DNA of 64,000 nt from Jatrophihabitans sp. (GTDB lineage Bacteria; Actinomycetota; Actinomycetes; Mycobacteriales; Jatrophihabitantaceae). Below the pieces are notes generated by a model. It searched no databases. It was not told the origin of the DNA and saw nothing but the letters and a program-made list of their open reading frames with translations. A program made the translations under genes and the position numbers. The stretch spans positions 1 to 64,000 of the forward strand of contig JAICIE010000005.1 of NCBI GenBank assembly GCA_025924515.1. The letters are read 5' to 3'. Position 1 is the stretch's first letter, and every line of letters begins with the position of its first letter. Positions 35,864 through 44,962 of this stretch are shown piece by piece.

Positions 35864-35907
35864 AGATGAGCGGCTCAGCCTCTGATGAGAGGCTCGGCCG
35901 CTCATCT
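35864..35907. terminator. Strong hairpin terminator between convergent genes
   Basis: Outer arms AGATGAGCGGC / GCCGCTCATCT (11 bp) and inner arms AGCCTCT / AGAGGCT (7 bp) are separated by a 2x2 internal loop, with a GATG tetraloop. It separates the MT0933-like gene from fadE. Confidence 0.85.
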
Positions 35908-35936
35908 TGTAAGAGCGGCCGGCCGGGCACGGCGGC

Positions 35937-37100
35937 CTACTTCAGGAGCTGCCGGGCCATCACCATGCGGTTGATCTGGTTCGTCCCCTCGTAGATCTGG
36001 GTGATCTTCGCATCGCGCATCATGCGCTCGACCGGGAAGTCCTTGGTGAACCCGTAACCGCCGAACAGCTGCACCGCGTCGGTCGTGACCGCCATCGCGG
36101 TGTCGGACGCGAACACCTTGGCCGCGGCGGACGTGAACGCCAGGTCTTGCTCGTTGCGCTCGGCCCTGGCCGCAGCGGCGTAGACGAGATGCCGGGCGGC
36201 TTCCACCCGCATCGCCATGTCGGCCAGCATGAATTGGATCCCCTGGAAGTCGGCGATCGCCTTGCCGAATTGGCGCCGCTGCTTGGTGTACGCGAGGGCG
36301 GCGTCGAGAGCACCCTGGGCGATGCCGAGCGCCTGCGCGCCGATGGTCAGCCGCGTGTGATCAAGGGTGCGGAGTGCAATCTTGAAACCGGTCCCCGGCT
36401 CGCCGATGATGCGATCGGAAGGGATTCTGCAGTTGTCGAAATAGATCTCGCAGGTCGGGCTGCCCTTGATCCCCAGCTTGCGCTCCTTGCCCCCCACCGA
36501 GAAGCCGGCGTCGTCCTTGTGTACGACGAACGCCGAAATCCCGTTGGCGCCCCTCTCCGGATCGGTCACCGCCATCACCGTGTAGAAGGTCGAAACACCC
36601 GCGTTGGTGATCCAGCACTTCGTCCCGTTCAACACCCACTGGCCGCCGTCTAGGACGGCGCGGGTGCGCATCGCTGCGGCGTCCGACCCGGCCTCGCGCT
36701 CCGACAACGCGTAGCTGATCATCGCGTCCCCTGCCGCGAGCGACGGGAGGACGAGCTTCTTCACGGATTCGGACCCGGCCAGGAGGATCGGCATCGACCC
36801 GAGCTTGTTCACCGCCGGGATCAGTGACGAGGACGCGCACGCCCGCGCCACCTCTTCGACGACGATGCAGCCGGAGACCGCGTCGGCGCCCATCCCGCCG
36901 TACTCCTCGGGAACGTGCACCGCATGGAAGCCGGACCGCACCAGGGCGTCATAGACGTCCCAGGGGAACTCCGCGGTCTCGTCCACCTCGGCGGCCCTGG
37001 GTGCGATCTTGTCGTCGGCGAGCTGCCGCACCGCCTGGCGCAGCATGACCTGCTCGTCGGTGAGCCGGTAGCCGTCGAAATCCGGATTGCCCAGCGTCAT
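35937..37100 (-). CDS. fadE: Acyl-CoA dehydrogenase (FadE25-like)
   Basis: 387-aa FAD enzyme catalysing alpha,beta-dehydrogenation of acyl-CoA. Signatures include ALSEREAGSDAAAMRTRA, the FAD segment KCWITNAG, and QLFGGYGFTKDFPVERMMRDAKITQIYEGTNQI (split: QLFGGYGFTKDFPVERMMRD, then YEGTNQINR). The catalytic Glu is expected in the YEGT region, as in short/medium-chain enzymes. In mycobacteria fadE25 is next to purE-purK; here those are 13 kb away. The ATG at 37100 has TACCAT 7 nt upstream, so it is probably leaderless. Confidence 0.92.
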   Translation of the reverse strand: MTLGNPDFDGYRLTDEQVMLRQAVRQLADDKIAPRAAEVDETAEFPWDVYDALVRSGFHAVHVPEEYGGMGADAVSGCIVVEEVARACASSSLIPAVNKLGSMPILLAGSESVKKLVLPSLAAGDAMISYALSEREAGSDAAAMRTRAVLDGGQWVLNGTKCWITNAGVSTFYTVMAVTDPERGANGISAFVVHKDDAGFSVGGKERKLGIKGSPTCEIYFDNCRIPSDRIIGEPGTGFKIALRTLDHTRLTIGAQALGIAQGALDAALAYTKQRRQFGKAIADFQGIQFMLADMAMRVEAARHLVYAAAARAERNEQDLAFTSAAAKVFASDTAMAVTTDAVQLFGGYGFTKDFPVERMMRDAKITQIYEGTNQINRMVMARQLLK

Positions 37101-37107
37101 GCCGACG

Positions 37108-37124
37108 ATGGTAGGACGACCTAC
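37108..37124 (-). promoter_or_regulatory. Leaderless -10 of fadE overlapped by a dyad
   Basis: TACCAT (complement of 37108-37113) ends 7 nt before the fadE ATG. A dyad GTAGG-ACGA-CCTAC at 37111-37124 overlaps it and could be a repressor site for a fatty-acid-responsive regulator. Confidence 0.45.
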
Positions 37125-37173
37125 TACCGGACGGTGCCGCAATGGACCGGGCGGCTGCCGCTATGCTCGCGGG

Positions 37174-37240
37174 CGCAAGCCGTGACTGGCGTACAAGGTT
37201 GCCTCCTCCCGGGGATCGGCTCGCGTACCGCCTGCCGCGC
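37174..37240 (+). promoter_or_regulatory. ZTP (pfl) riboswitch upstream of glyA
   Basis: The leader contains the two conserved halves of the ZTP/ZMP aptamer. The 5' half is GCCGTGACTGGCG (37179-37191), closed by pairing of AGCCG (37178-37182) with CGGCT (37217-37221) after a CCGGGGA segment. The 3' half is ACCGCCTG (37227-37234). GGCG of the first half can pair with CGCC of the second to form the expected pseudoknot. A -10-like TATGCT at 37162-37167 puts transcription start just before the aptamer. ZTP riboswitches sense purine/one-carbon stress and activate folate genes such as glyA. The expression platform near the GAAGGAAGG ribosome-binding site is not resolved. Confidence 0.8.
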
Positions 37241-37276
37241 GCGTGGGCCCGTCCGTCTCGAAGGAAGGCGCGTGCC

Positions 37277-38734
37277 GTGACCTCACTGTCCGAGCCGTTC
37301 GACGCGGCTGCGGCGTCGGCCGCCTACCGCAGCGCACTCGACGTCATCTCCGCGGTCGAGCCCGGCGTCGCCGGCGCCATCCGGGCGGAGCTCGCCGATC
37401 AGCGCGGATCGCTGAAGCTGATCGCCAGCGAGAACTACGCCTCTCCGGCGGTCTTGTTGACGATGGGCACCTGGCTCTCCGACAAGTACGCCGAGGGCAC
37501 CATCGGGCACCGGTTCTACGCGGGCTGCCAGAACATCGACACCGTCGAGCGCCTCGCCGCCGAGCACGCCACCGCGCTGTTCGGCGCGCCGCACGCCTAC
37601 GTGCAACCGCACTCCGGCATCGACGCCAACCTGGTCGCGTTCTGGGCCATCCTCGCCTCGCGGATCGAGGCGCCGGCGCTCGAACGTGCCGGCGCGCGTC
37701 ATGTAAACGATTTGAGCGAGGACGACTGGCAGCGGCTGCGCCGCGACTTGGGCGATCAGCGGGCGCTGGGCATGTCCCTGGATGCCGGCGGCCATCTCAC
37801 CCACGGCTTCCGCCCGAACATCAGCGGCAAGATGTTCCACCAGGCGTCCTACGGAACCGATCCGCGCACTGGCCTGCTCGACTACGACGCGCTGCGCGCG
37901 CAGGCCCGTGAGTTCAGTCCGCTCGTCCTCATCGCCGGTTACTCCGCATATCCGAGGAAGATCAACTTCGCGATTATGCGGGAGATCGCGGACGAGGTCG
38001 GCGCCGTTCTTCTCGTGGACATGGCGCACTTCGCGGGACTCGTGGCCGGCAAGGTCTTCACCGGTGACTTCGACCCGGTGCCGCACGCGCACGTCGTCAC
38101 GACGACCACCCACAAGTCGCTGCGCGGTCCGCGCGGCGGCATGGTGTTGTGCCAACCGGAGTTCGCCGACGCGGTCGACCGCGGCTGCCCGATGGTGCTC
38201 GGCGGCCCGCTGGGGCACGTGATGGCCGCCAAGGCGGTGGCGCTGGCCGAGGCGCGACAGGACTCGTTCCGTCGCTACGCGCGCGCGGTTGCGGACAACG
38301 CCGTGGTGCTTGCCGAGGGCCTGATGCGTCGGGGCGCCCGACTGGTGACGGACGGCACCGACAACCACCTGGTCCTTCTCGACGTGTCGGGCTTCGGGCT
38401 GACCGGACGCCAGGCCGAGTCGGCGCTGCTCGACGCAGGGATCGTCACCAACCGCAACGCGATCCCGCAGGATCCCAACGGAGCCTGGTACACCTCCGGC
38501 ATCCGGCTCGGCACCCCCGCGCTGACCTCACGCGGGTTCGGCAGCGACGACTTCGACCGGGTCGCCGAACTGATCGTCGACGTGCTGTCGGCGACCACGC
38601 CGTCGGCGGCGAGCTCAGGGGCCGCGTCGAAGGCGAAGTACGCACTCGCCGACGGGGTCTGCGAGAAGACACGCAGCGCCGCGGCCGAACTGCTCGACGC
38701 CCATCAGCTGTACCCGGGCCTGTCGCTCGAGTAG
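37277..38734 (+). CDS. glyA: Serine hydroxymethyltransferase
   Basis: 485-aa PLP enzyme interconverting serine + THF with glycine + 5,10-methylene-THF, the main one-carbon entry point. The active-site Lys is in [14 protein letters not shown] (~residue 279). [15 protein letters not shown] and [16 protein letters not shown] are also diagnostic. It is longer than the usual ~420 aa because of an insertion around residues 130-175, as in some actinobacterial enzymes. GTG at 37277 follows a GAAGGAAGG; the 45 upstream codons of open frame run through the riboswitch and are non-coding. Confidence 0.94.
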   Translation: MTSLSEPFDAAAASAAYRSALDVISAVEPGVAGAIRAELADQRGSLKLIASENYASPAVLLTMGTWLSDKYAEGTIGHRFYAGCQNIDTVERLAAEHATALFGAPHAYVQPHSGIDANLVAFWAILASRIEAPALERAGARHVNDLSEDDWQRLRRDLGDQRALGMSLDAGGHLTHGFRPNISGKMFHQASYGTDPRTGLLDYDALRAQAREFSPLVLIAGYSAYPRKINFAIMREIADEVGAVLLVDMAHFAGLVAGKVFTGDFDPVPHAHVVTTTTHKSLRGPRGGMVLCQPEFADAVDRGCPMVLGGPLGHVMAAKAVALAEARQDSFRRYARAVADNAVVLAEGLMRRGARLVTDGTDNHLVLLDVSGFGLTGRQAESALLDAGIVTNRNAIPQDPNGAWYTSGIRLGTPALTSRGFGSDDFDRVAELIVDVLSATTPSAASSGAASKAKYALADGVCEKTRSAAAELLDAHQLYPGLSLE

Positions 38735-38743
38735 CGCGACCCC

Positions 38744-38762
38744 CGGGGCGGCCCCCGCCCCG
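38744..38762 (+). terminator. GC-rich hairpin after glyA
   Basis: Arms CGGGGCGG / CCGCCCCG (8 bp) with a 3-nt loop, 10 bp after the glyA stop. There is no T tract, so it may be a weak or Rho-assisted terminator. Confidence 0.4.
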
Positions 38763-38816
38763 AACTCTCGGTCGATGCCGGGAAACAGCCGCATCGACGC
38801 CTATGAGGAGGCAGCC

Positions 38817-40250
38817 ATGCCCACGGCTCAGATCGGGGTGACGGGACTCGCGGTCATGGGCCGCAACCTCGCCCGCAACCTGGCCCGGCACGGCCACGTG
38901 GTGGCCGTGCACAACCGCAGCGCCGAACGCACCCGCGACCTGGTCGAGCGGCACGGCAGCGAAGGCACCTTCGTGCCGAGCGAGTCCATGTCCGACTTTG
39001 TGGCCTCGCTCGAGAGGCCCCGCGCGGTGATCGTCATGGTGAAGGCCGGCGCGCCCACCGACGCCGTGATCGACGAACTCGTGCCGCTGCTGGATGAGGG
39101 CGACATCATCGTCGACTGCGGCAACGCCCACTACGCCGATACCCGGCGCCGGGAGGCGGGGCTGCGCGAGCAGGGTCTGCACTTCGTCGGGTGCGGCGTC
39201 TCCGGCGGCGAGGAGGGCGCGCTCCTCGGACCGTCGATCATGCCCGGCGGCTCGCAACGCTCCTACGCCAAGCTCGGCCCGATCTTCGAGTCGATCGCCG
39301 CGGAGGTCGACGGCACCCCGTGCTGCGTGCACGTCGGTCCGGACGGAGCCGGCCACTTCGTCAAGATGGTGCACAACGGCATCGAGTACGCCGACATGCA
39401 GTTGATCGCGGAGGCGTACGACCTGCTGCGCGCCGGGCTGGGCGAGTCGCCCGGTGAGCTGGCCAAGATCTTCGCCGGGTGGAACGAAGGCGACCTCGAC
39501 TCGTTCCTCATCGAGATCACCGCGCAGGTGCTCGCGCACACCGACGCGGCCACCGGCAAGGCGTTCGTCGACATCGTCCTCGACGAAGCCGAGCAGAAGG
39601 GCACCGGACGCTGGACGGTGCAGAGCGCGCTCGACCTCGGCATCCCCATCACCGGGATCGCCGAGGCGACGTTCGCGCGGTCGCTGTCGGGCCATGCCGA
39701 CCAGCGCGCGGCGGCCCGTTCGACGTTCGGCTCCGAGCTGACGCCGCTGCGAATCGACGACCGCGACGGCTTCGTCGAGGACGTGCGCCGGGCGCTCTAC
39801 GCGTCGAAGGTCGTCGCCTACGCGCAGGGTTTCGACCAGATCGCGGCGGGCAGCGCCGAGTACGGCTGGGATGTGGACCGCGCGGCCATGGCCACCATCT
39901 GGCGCGGCGGCTGCATCATCCGCGCCCGATTCCTCGACCGGATCCGCGAAGCGTATGCCGACGATCCGGCCCTGCCGTCGCTGCTGGTGACGCCCTACTT
40001 CGCCGACGCGGTGCGCAGCGCCGTCGACTCCTGGCGCCGGGTCGTGGCCGCGGCCGTGGCGTCCGGAATCCCGACCCCGGCGTTCTCGTCCTCGCTCGCC
40101 TACTACGACGGGCTGCGGCGCGACCGGCTGCCGGCGGCGCTGATCCAGGGGCTGCGCGACAACTTCGGCGCGCACACCTACCGCCGCGTCGACCGCGCGG
40201 GCAACTTCCACACCGAGTGGGCCGGCGAGCGGTCGGAGCAGCCGGCCTGA
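38817..40250 (+). CDS. gnd: 6-phosphogluconate dehydrogenase, decarboxylating (long form)
   Basis: 477-aa NADP-dependent homodimeric enzyme of the oxidative pentose phosphate pathway, giving ribulose-5-phosphate and CO2. The Rossmann start is GVTGLAVMGRNLARNLA, the signature FVGCGVSGGEEGALLGPSIMPGG (split: GCGVSGGEEGA, GPSIMPGG), and the catalytic Lys/His region [17 protein letters not shown]. The C-terminal tail FHTEW is typical. The ATG at 38817 has TGAGGAGG 7 nt upstream. It is convergent with a second, short-form dehydrogenase. Confidence 0.94.
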   Translation: MPTAQIGVTGLAVMGRNLARNLARHGHVVAVHNRSAERTRDLVERHGSEGTFVPSESMSDFVASLERPRAVIVMVKAGAPTDAVIDELVPLLDEGDIIVDCGNAHYADTRRREAGLREQGLHFVGCGVSGGEEGALLGPSIMPGGSQRSYAKLGPIFESIAAEVDGTPCCVHVGPDGAGHFVKMVHNGIEYADMQLIAEAYDLLRAGLGESPGELAKIFAGWNEGDLDSFLIEITAQVLAHTDAATGKAFVDIVLDEAEQKGTGRWTVQSALDLGIPITGIAEATFARSLSGHADQRAAARSTFGSELTPLRIDDRDGFVEDVRRALYASKVVAYAQGFDQIAAGSAEYGWDVDRAAMATIWRGGCIIRARFLDRIREAYADDPALPSLLVTPYFADAVRSAVDSWRRVVAAAVASGIPTPAFSSSLAYYDGLRRDRLPAALIQGLRDNFGAHTYRRVDRAGNFHTEWAGERSEQPA

Positions 40251-40259
40251 CCGACCGGC

Positions 40260-40277
40260 GGCCGGAGCGCTCCGGCC
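40260..40277. terminator. 18-bp palindrome between the two 6PGDH genes
   Basis: GGCCGGAGCGCTCCGGCC is a perfect palindrome 10 bp after the long-form stop, in the 110-bp convergent gap. It can fold as a hairpin in either transcript; no T tract. Confidence 0.4.
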
Positions 40278-40360
40278 CCGTCCTCCGCGGATCGCTGATA
40301 CGTGAGAGGCCTATCGACCGTCCGCAGCATCACCGATACCGGGCCGGGCCGATGCGGGCC

Positions 40361-41395
40361 TCAGTGGTGCGAGACCTCCTCGCCGGTCGGCAGCTCGGCG
40401 TGCCCGCCGAACGCCTGTCGCATCGCGGACAGCAGCTTGTCGGCGTACGCAGCCTCGCCGCGGCTCGAGAATCGCGCGAACAGCGACGCGGACAGCACGG
40501 GCACCGGCACGCCTTCGTCGATCGCGGCCTTGACGGTCCAGCGGCCCTCACCGGAGTCGGACACACGACCGGCCAGCCCGGACAGTTCCGGGTTCCTGGC
40601 CAGCGCTCCGGCGGTCAGGTCGAGCAGCCACGACGCCACCACCGAACCGCGTCGCCATACTTCGGACACCTTGGCGATGTCGAACGAGTACTGGTAGTAC
40701 TGCGGCTGCTCGATCGGCGCGACCTCGGCGGAGTGCTCCTGCGAGGCCTTGCCGACGTCGGCGTGCGCGAGCACGTTCAAGCCTTCGGCGTAGGCCGCCA
40801 TCATGCCGTACTCGATGCCGTTGTGGACCATCTTGACGAAGTGACCGGCGCCGCTGGGTCCGCAATGCAGGTAGCCCTGCTCCTCCGCGGCGGCCTCGCC
40901 CTCGCGGCCCTCCGTGCGCGGCGCGGCCTCGAGGCCCGGGGCGATCGAGGCGAACAGCGGCTCACAGTGCGCGAAGGCGTCATCGTCGCCGCCGATCATC
41001 AGGCAATAGCCGCGCTCGAGTCCCCAGACGCCGCCGGACGTGCCGACGTCCATGTACTTGATGCCCCGCGGGCGCAGCGCTTCGGCGCGGTCGATGTCCT
41101 CGCGGTAGTTCGAGTTGCCGCCGTCGATGATGATGTCGCCTTCGTCGAGCAATTCGGCGAGCTGGTCGACGACCTTCCCGGTGATCCCCGCCGGGATCAT
41201 CACCCACGCAACGCGCGGCTTGTCCAGCTTCGAGACGAACTCCTCGAGCGTCGTGGCACCGATCGCCCCGTCGTTCTCGAGCTGCTTGACCGTGTCCGGG
41301 TTGGCGTCGAACGCGACCGCGGTGTGCCCGTCGCGCATGATGCGCCGCACGATGTTCGCGCCCATCCGGCCGAGGCCGATCATTCCGAGCTGCAT
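40361..41395 (-). CDS. 6-phosphogluconate dehydrogenase, decarboxylating (short form, GndA/YqeC type)
   Basis: 344-aa short 6PGDH, usually tetrameric and often NAD-preferring. It begins [18 protein letters not shown], carries [21 protein letters not shown] and [19 protein letters not shown], and lacks the long C-terminal tail of the gnd product. Cofactor preference is an inference. AAAGGAG lies 9 nt before the ATG at 41395. It is 13 bp downstream of pgi, suggesting a pgi-gndA operon handling hexose phosphate flux. Confidence 0.9.
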   Translation of the reverse strand: MQLGMIGLGRMGANIVRRIMRDGHTAVAFDANPDTVKQLENDGAIGATTLEEFVSKLDKPRVAWVMIPAGITGKVVDQLAELLDEGDIIIDGGNSNYREDIDRAEALRPRGIKYMDVGTSGGVWGLERGYCLMIGGDDDAFAHCEPLFASIAPGLEAAPRTEGREGEAAAEEQGYLHCGPSGAGHFVKMVHNGIEYGMMAAYAEGLNVLAHADVGKASQEHSAEVAPIEQPQYYQYSFDIAKVSEVWRRGSVVASWLLDLTAGALARNPELSGLAGRVSDSGEGRWTVKAAIDEGVPVPVLSASLFARFSSRGEAAYADKLLSAMRQAFGGHAELPTGEEVSHH

Positions 41396-41408
41396 TGCAC
41401 AGACTCCT

Positions 41409-43049
41409 TTACCGACGGGCCGCGCGATAGCGGCGGATGAGTGCATTGGTCGAGCTGTCGTGGCGTAGCTCCGGTTCGACCTCGGAGGACAACTCCCCCG
41501 CGACCGTCTTCGCGAGCACCTTTCCGAGTTCGACTCCCCACTGGTCGAAGGAATTCACGCTCCAGATCGTGCCCTGGGTGAACACGCTGTGCTCGTACAG
41601 CGCCACCAGCGTGCCGAGCGCGAACGGCGTCAGCCGGTCGATCAGCAGGGTGTTCGACGGACGGTTGCCCTCGAAGACCCGGTGCGCGACGAGTTCATCG
41701 GCGGTGCCCTCCGCACGCACTTCCTCCGCCGTCTTACCGAACGCCAATGCCTCGGACTGCGCGAAGACGTTCGCGGTGAGCAGATCGTGGTGCGGACCGA
41801 TCGGATTGAGGGAGTGCAGGAAGCCGATGAAATCCGCGGGGATGAGGACGGTCCCCTGGTGGATCAACTGGTAGAAGCTGTGCTGGCCGTTCGTCCCCGG
41901 TTCGCCCCAGTACACCGGACCGGTCGCATAGTCGACCTGCTCGCCGGTGATGGTGACGTGTTTGCCGTTCGACTCCATCGTGAGCTGCTGCAGATAGGCC
42001 GGGAACCGCTTCAAGTACTGGTCGTACGGAAGCACGGCTTGGGTCTGCGCCCCGAAGAAGTCGGTGTACCAGACCGTCAACAACCCGAGCAGGACGGGCA
42101 GGTTCTGCTCGAACGGTGCGGTGCGGAAATGTTCGTCGACGGCGTGGAAGCCGTCGAGCATCTCGCGGAAGTGCTCCGGACCGATCGCGATCATCGTCGA
42201 GAGACCGATGGCCGAATCCATCGAATAGCGGCCGCCGACCCAATCCCAGAACCCGAACATGTTCATGACGTCGATGCCGAATTCCTCGACCGCCTCGGCG
42301 TTGGTCGAGACGGCGACGAAGTGCTTGGCGATCGCGGACTTGTCGCCGCCGAACGATTCGAGGACCCAGTCCCGGGCCGTGGAAGCATTGGTCATCGTCT
42401 CGAGCGTCGTGAAGGTTTTCGACGAGACGATGAAGAGCGTCTCGGCGGGGTCGAGATCGCGGGTGGCCTCGGCGAAGTCGGTGCCGTCGATGTTGGAGAC
42501 GAACCGGAACACCAGGTTGCGATCGGTGTAGGCGCGAAGCGCCTCGTAGGCCATCACCGGCCCGAGGTCCGAACCGCCGATCCCGATGTTGACCACGTTG
42601 CGGATCGACTGCCCGGTGTGCCCCTTCCACTTCCCGGACCGGATCCTGTCGGCGAACTCGGCCATCCGCCCCAGCACCTCGTGCACCGCGGGAACGACGT
42701 CGATTCCGTCGGCGCTGATCCGTTCGCCCCTCGGCGCCCGGAGCGCGACGTGCAGCACCGCGCGTCCTTCCGTGGAGTTGATTTTCTCGCCGGCGAACAT
42801 GGCGTCGATCCGCTCGCGCAGCCCGGACTCGCCGGCCAACTCGATGAGCAGTTGCACGGTCTCGTCGGTGACCCGGTTCTTGGAGTAGTCGAGGAAGATT
42901 CCCGCGGCTTGCGCGGTGAACCGGGCACTTCGGTCGGGGTCGTCGGCGAACAGCTCCCGCAGGTGCCGTCCTCGGATGTGCTGGTAGTGCTCCGCGAGGC
43001 GCGACCATGCGCCCCGCTGGCGCAGCGGCCTGGGCATCGGAGTGCTCAA
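41409..43049 (-). CDS. pgi: Glucose-6-phosphate isomerase
   Basis: 546-aa cytosolic enzyme interconverting glucose-6-P and fructose-6-P. Signatures are [16 protein letters not shown], the catalytic Glu region [20 protein letters not shown], and [16 protein letters not shown]. Length matches the family. The frame begins at TTG (43049) with GAAGGAGC 6 nt upstream; ATG at 43037 is a possible alternative. It is followed by the short-form 6PGDH gene, probably in one transcript. Confidence 0.95.
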   Translation of the reverse strand: MSTPMPRPLRQRGAWSRLAEHYQHIRGRHLRELFADDPDRSARFTAQAAGIFLDYSKNRVTDETVQLLIELAGESGLRERIDAMFAGEKINSTEGRAVLHVALRAPRGERISADGIDVVPAVHEVLGRMAEFADRIRSGKWKGHTGQSIRNVVNIGIGGSDLGPVMAYEALRAYTDRNLVFRFVSNIDGTDFAEATRDLDPAETLFIVSSKTFTTLETMTNASTARDWVLESFGGDKSAIAKHFVAVSTNAEAVEEFGIDVMNMFGFWDWVGGRYSMDSAIGLSTMIAIGPEHFREMLDGFHAVDEHFRTAPFEQNLPVLLGLLTVWYTDFFGAQTQAVLPYDQYLKRFPAYLQQLTMESNGKHVTITGEQVDYATGPVYWGEPGTNGQHSFYQLIHQGTVLIPADFIGFLHSLNPIGPHHDLLTANVFAQSEALAFGKTAEEVRAEGTADELVAHRVFEGNRPSNTLLIDRLTPFALGTLVALYEHSVFTQGTIWSVNSFDQWGVELGKVLAKTVAGELSSEVEPELRHDSSTNALIRRYRAARR

Positions 43050-43136
43050 GTTCGCTCCTTCCTCGGCGGACGTCCTACGTCCTGCCTAGCAGACCCGTCC
43101 GGGTCCAGGCAGAGGTATGCCCGCCCTGGGCGGATC

Positions 43137-44057
43137 TCATCCCTCCCGCCGGTCGGCGAACCGGAGCGTGACGCGGAGCCCCTTGGCGTAGTCGTCGACG
43201 TGGTCCGCGTAGGGATTGTCGCGGATCAGCCCGGCCCAGTCCGATCGCCGCTCGAAGTCGAACCCGTAGGCGTCCATCATCGTGCGGACGGCCCGGACGT
43301 TCGGCTGGCCGACCAGCACGCGCTCGCCGAAGGAGTACTTGTCGGCAACGGCGTTGCCCTCGCGTTGAAAGCGCTCGGCGTGGACGTTGACGCACGGGAA
43401 CGGCGCGCCCGTGCCGCGCCGGCAGACGGTGTCGATGAGGACGTGCCGGGGGGCGGCCCGGCGGATCCCGCCGAGCAGCTCGTTGTACCGCAGCGTGTGG
43501 TACAGGAACCCGAGGCAGAGGACGACGTCGACGTCGAACGGCTGCTTGTCGAGCACCTCGAAGACGTCGCCGGCGATGAACCGGTAGCTGCTGGGCTCGT
43601 AGCCGTAGTGGGCGAGGTTTGCCTCGGAGTTCTCCACGAGGTCCGGCCGGGCCTCGATGCCGATGACTTCCCGGGCACCCGTGGCCAGTGCGGCGAGCGA
43701 CCAGCGACCGTCGTGGCTGGCGATGTCGAGCACTCGGGCTCCCGCGAACACGTCGCGGTGCTCGGCGAAGATCGCTTCGTAGCGCAGGTTGAGCCGAGCC
43801 CGGTAGGGGCTGGTGCCGCTGGTCTCGTAGAAGCGCGGGTACTGGTCGAAGAAGTCCGAGGATTGCCGCGACCCCGGCGCCACATCGCTGACCGGCAGGT
43901 TACCGGCGGCAGCCGGCTGCGCCGTGCGGGCCGCAGGCGTCCGTGCCGGCGGCGCCATGACGATCGGCGGCGTCATTGCGTCGATGCGGTCGGCGGCGAC
44001 CCGCAGCCGACGTGACCCCGACCGGAGGGCTCGGGAGGACAGAGTTCTCAGCGACAT
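43137..44057 (-). CDS. Class I SAM-dependent methyltransferase
   Basis: 306 aa. A basic/alanine-rich N-terminal segment of ~70 residues precedes the domain. Motif I is VLDIASHDGRWSLAAL (~residue 110-125), then EVIGIEARPDLVE and VDVVLCLGFLYHTLRYNELL, an arrangement seen in tRNA (CmoB-like) and natural-product methyltransferases. The substrate is unknown. The ATG has TAGACT 7 nt upstream, so it probably has its own leaderless promoter despite lying 17 bp after the ABC permease gene on the same strand. Confidence 0.8.
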   Translation of the reverse strand: MSLRTLSSRALRSGSRRLRVAADRIDAMTPPIVMAPPARTPAARTAQPAAAGNLPVSDVAPGSRQSSDFFDQYPRFYETSGTSPYRARLNLRYEAIFAEHRDVFAGARVLDIASHDGRWSLAALATGAREVIGIEARPDLVENSEANLAHYGYEPSSYRFIAGDVFEVLDKQPFDVDVVLCLGFLYHTLRYNELLGGIRRAAPRHVLIDTVCRRGTGAPFPCVNVHAERFQREGNAVADKYSFGERVLVGQPNVRAVRTMMDAYGFDFERRSDWAGLIRDNPYADHVDDYAKGLRVTLRFADRREG

Positions 44058-44064
44058 TTCCGGG

Positions 44065-44070
44065 AGTCTA
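44065..44070 (-). promoter_or_regulatory. Leaderless -10 (TAGACT) for the methyltransferase
   Basis: TAGACT ends 7 nt before the ATG at 44057, in the 17-bp gap after the permease gene; the same hexamer and spacing occur before tatB. Confidence 0.45.
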
Positions 44071-44074
44071 GGCG

Positions 44075-44962
44075 TCAGCTAGTGACGTCCTTGTGCGCGA
44101 ACCCGAGCCACGCGGCCGCGAAGAAGACGGCGGCGTAGACGACGGAGATCCCGGTGCCACGCATCATGTCGTCCCAGCTGATCGACGGTTGCAGGGCGGC
44201 AAGCCAGGCGTAGTTGTAGTGCGTCGGCAGGAAGTGCCGATAGGGATCCAGGGCCGAGATCTGGTCGAGGATGTTCGACACCACCACGAGCAGCACCGCG
44301 CCGCCCACCGCGCCGAGCGGATTGTCGACCGACACGCTGAGCAGGAACGCCAGCGCCGCGACGACGAGCAGCTGCCCGAAGACGTAGGCGACGACGACCG
44401 CCAGCCGCAGCAACGAGGTCGCGGTGTCGAACGTGCTGCCCGTCGGCGACTGCGCGGGCGTCCAGCCGAAGAAGACCCCTCCGACGAGCACCGACCACAG
44501 GGGCAGCAGCACGGTCGCAGCCAGGCTCAGCGCCAGCGCGACCACGAGCTTCTGCCGAAGCAGCCGGCTGCGCGGCACCGGCAATGCCAACAGGTAGCGC
44601 AGCGACGACCAGCTCGCCTCGCTGGCGACCGTGTCGCCGCAGAAGAGCGAGACCAGGACGACGAGCAGGAACCCGACGGAGGCGAATTCGACGAACAACG
44701 CGAAGTTCGACGCGCCGACCGTGGCGAGGGTGACGAGGGCAGGTGCGTCGGCACCGGCCGCGCCGCCGACCTGGAAGGCGAGCGCGACGATGATCGGCAG
44801 CACGAGGACGAGGCCGAAGGCCACTTGGGTGCGCCGGCGCCGCAGCTGTCGGACGAACTCCACCCGGAGTGGGAGGGTCCGCTGGGGCAGGAAGCGGGGC
44901 GGTTGCGAGGCCGGTAGCGACGCCAGCCGCTGGTGAACGCCACGCCGGGTCGGGGCTGTCAT
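44075..44962 (-). CDS. ABC-2 type transporter permease
   Basis: 295-aa membrane protein with about six TM helices: one after the basic RRRRTQVAFGLVLVLPIIVALAF start (split), and others at FVEFASVGFLLVVLVSLF, AATVLLPLWSVLVGGVFF, LLVVAALAFLLSVSV, AVGGAVLLVVVSNI and the C-terminal VVYAAVFFAAAWLGF. It is the permease partner of the ABC domain encoded just upstream; its ATG overlaps that stop by 1 bp (TGATG). The substrate is unknown. Confidence 0.85.
   Translation of the reverse strand: MTAPTRRGVHQRLASLPASQPPRFLPQRTLPLRVEFVRQLRRRRTQVAFGLVLVLPIIVALAFQVGGAAGADAPALVTLATVGASNFALFVEFASVGFLLVVLVSLFCGDTVASEASWSSLRYLLALPVPRSRLLRQKLVVALALSLAATVLLPLWSVLVGGVFFGWTPAQSPTGSTFDTATSLLRLAVVVAYVFGQLLVVAALAFLLSVSVDNPLGAVGGAVLLVVVSNILDQISALDPYRHFLPTHYNYAWLAALQPSISWDDMMRGTGISVVYAAVFFAAAWLGFAHKDVTS

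Noticed and set aside
41589-44015. An 808-codon plus-strand open frame across pgi and the methyltransferase
   Set aside because: It spans two well-supported genes on the other strand and shows no domain.
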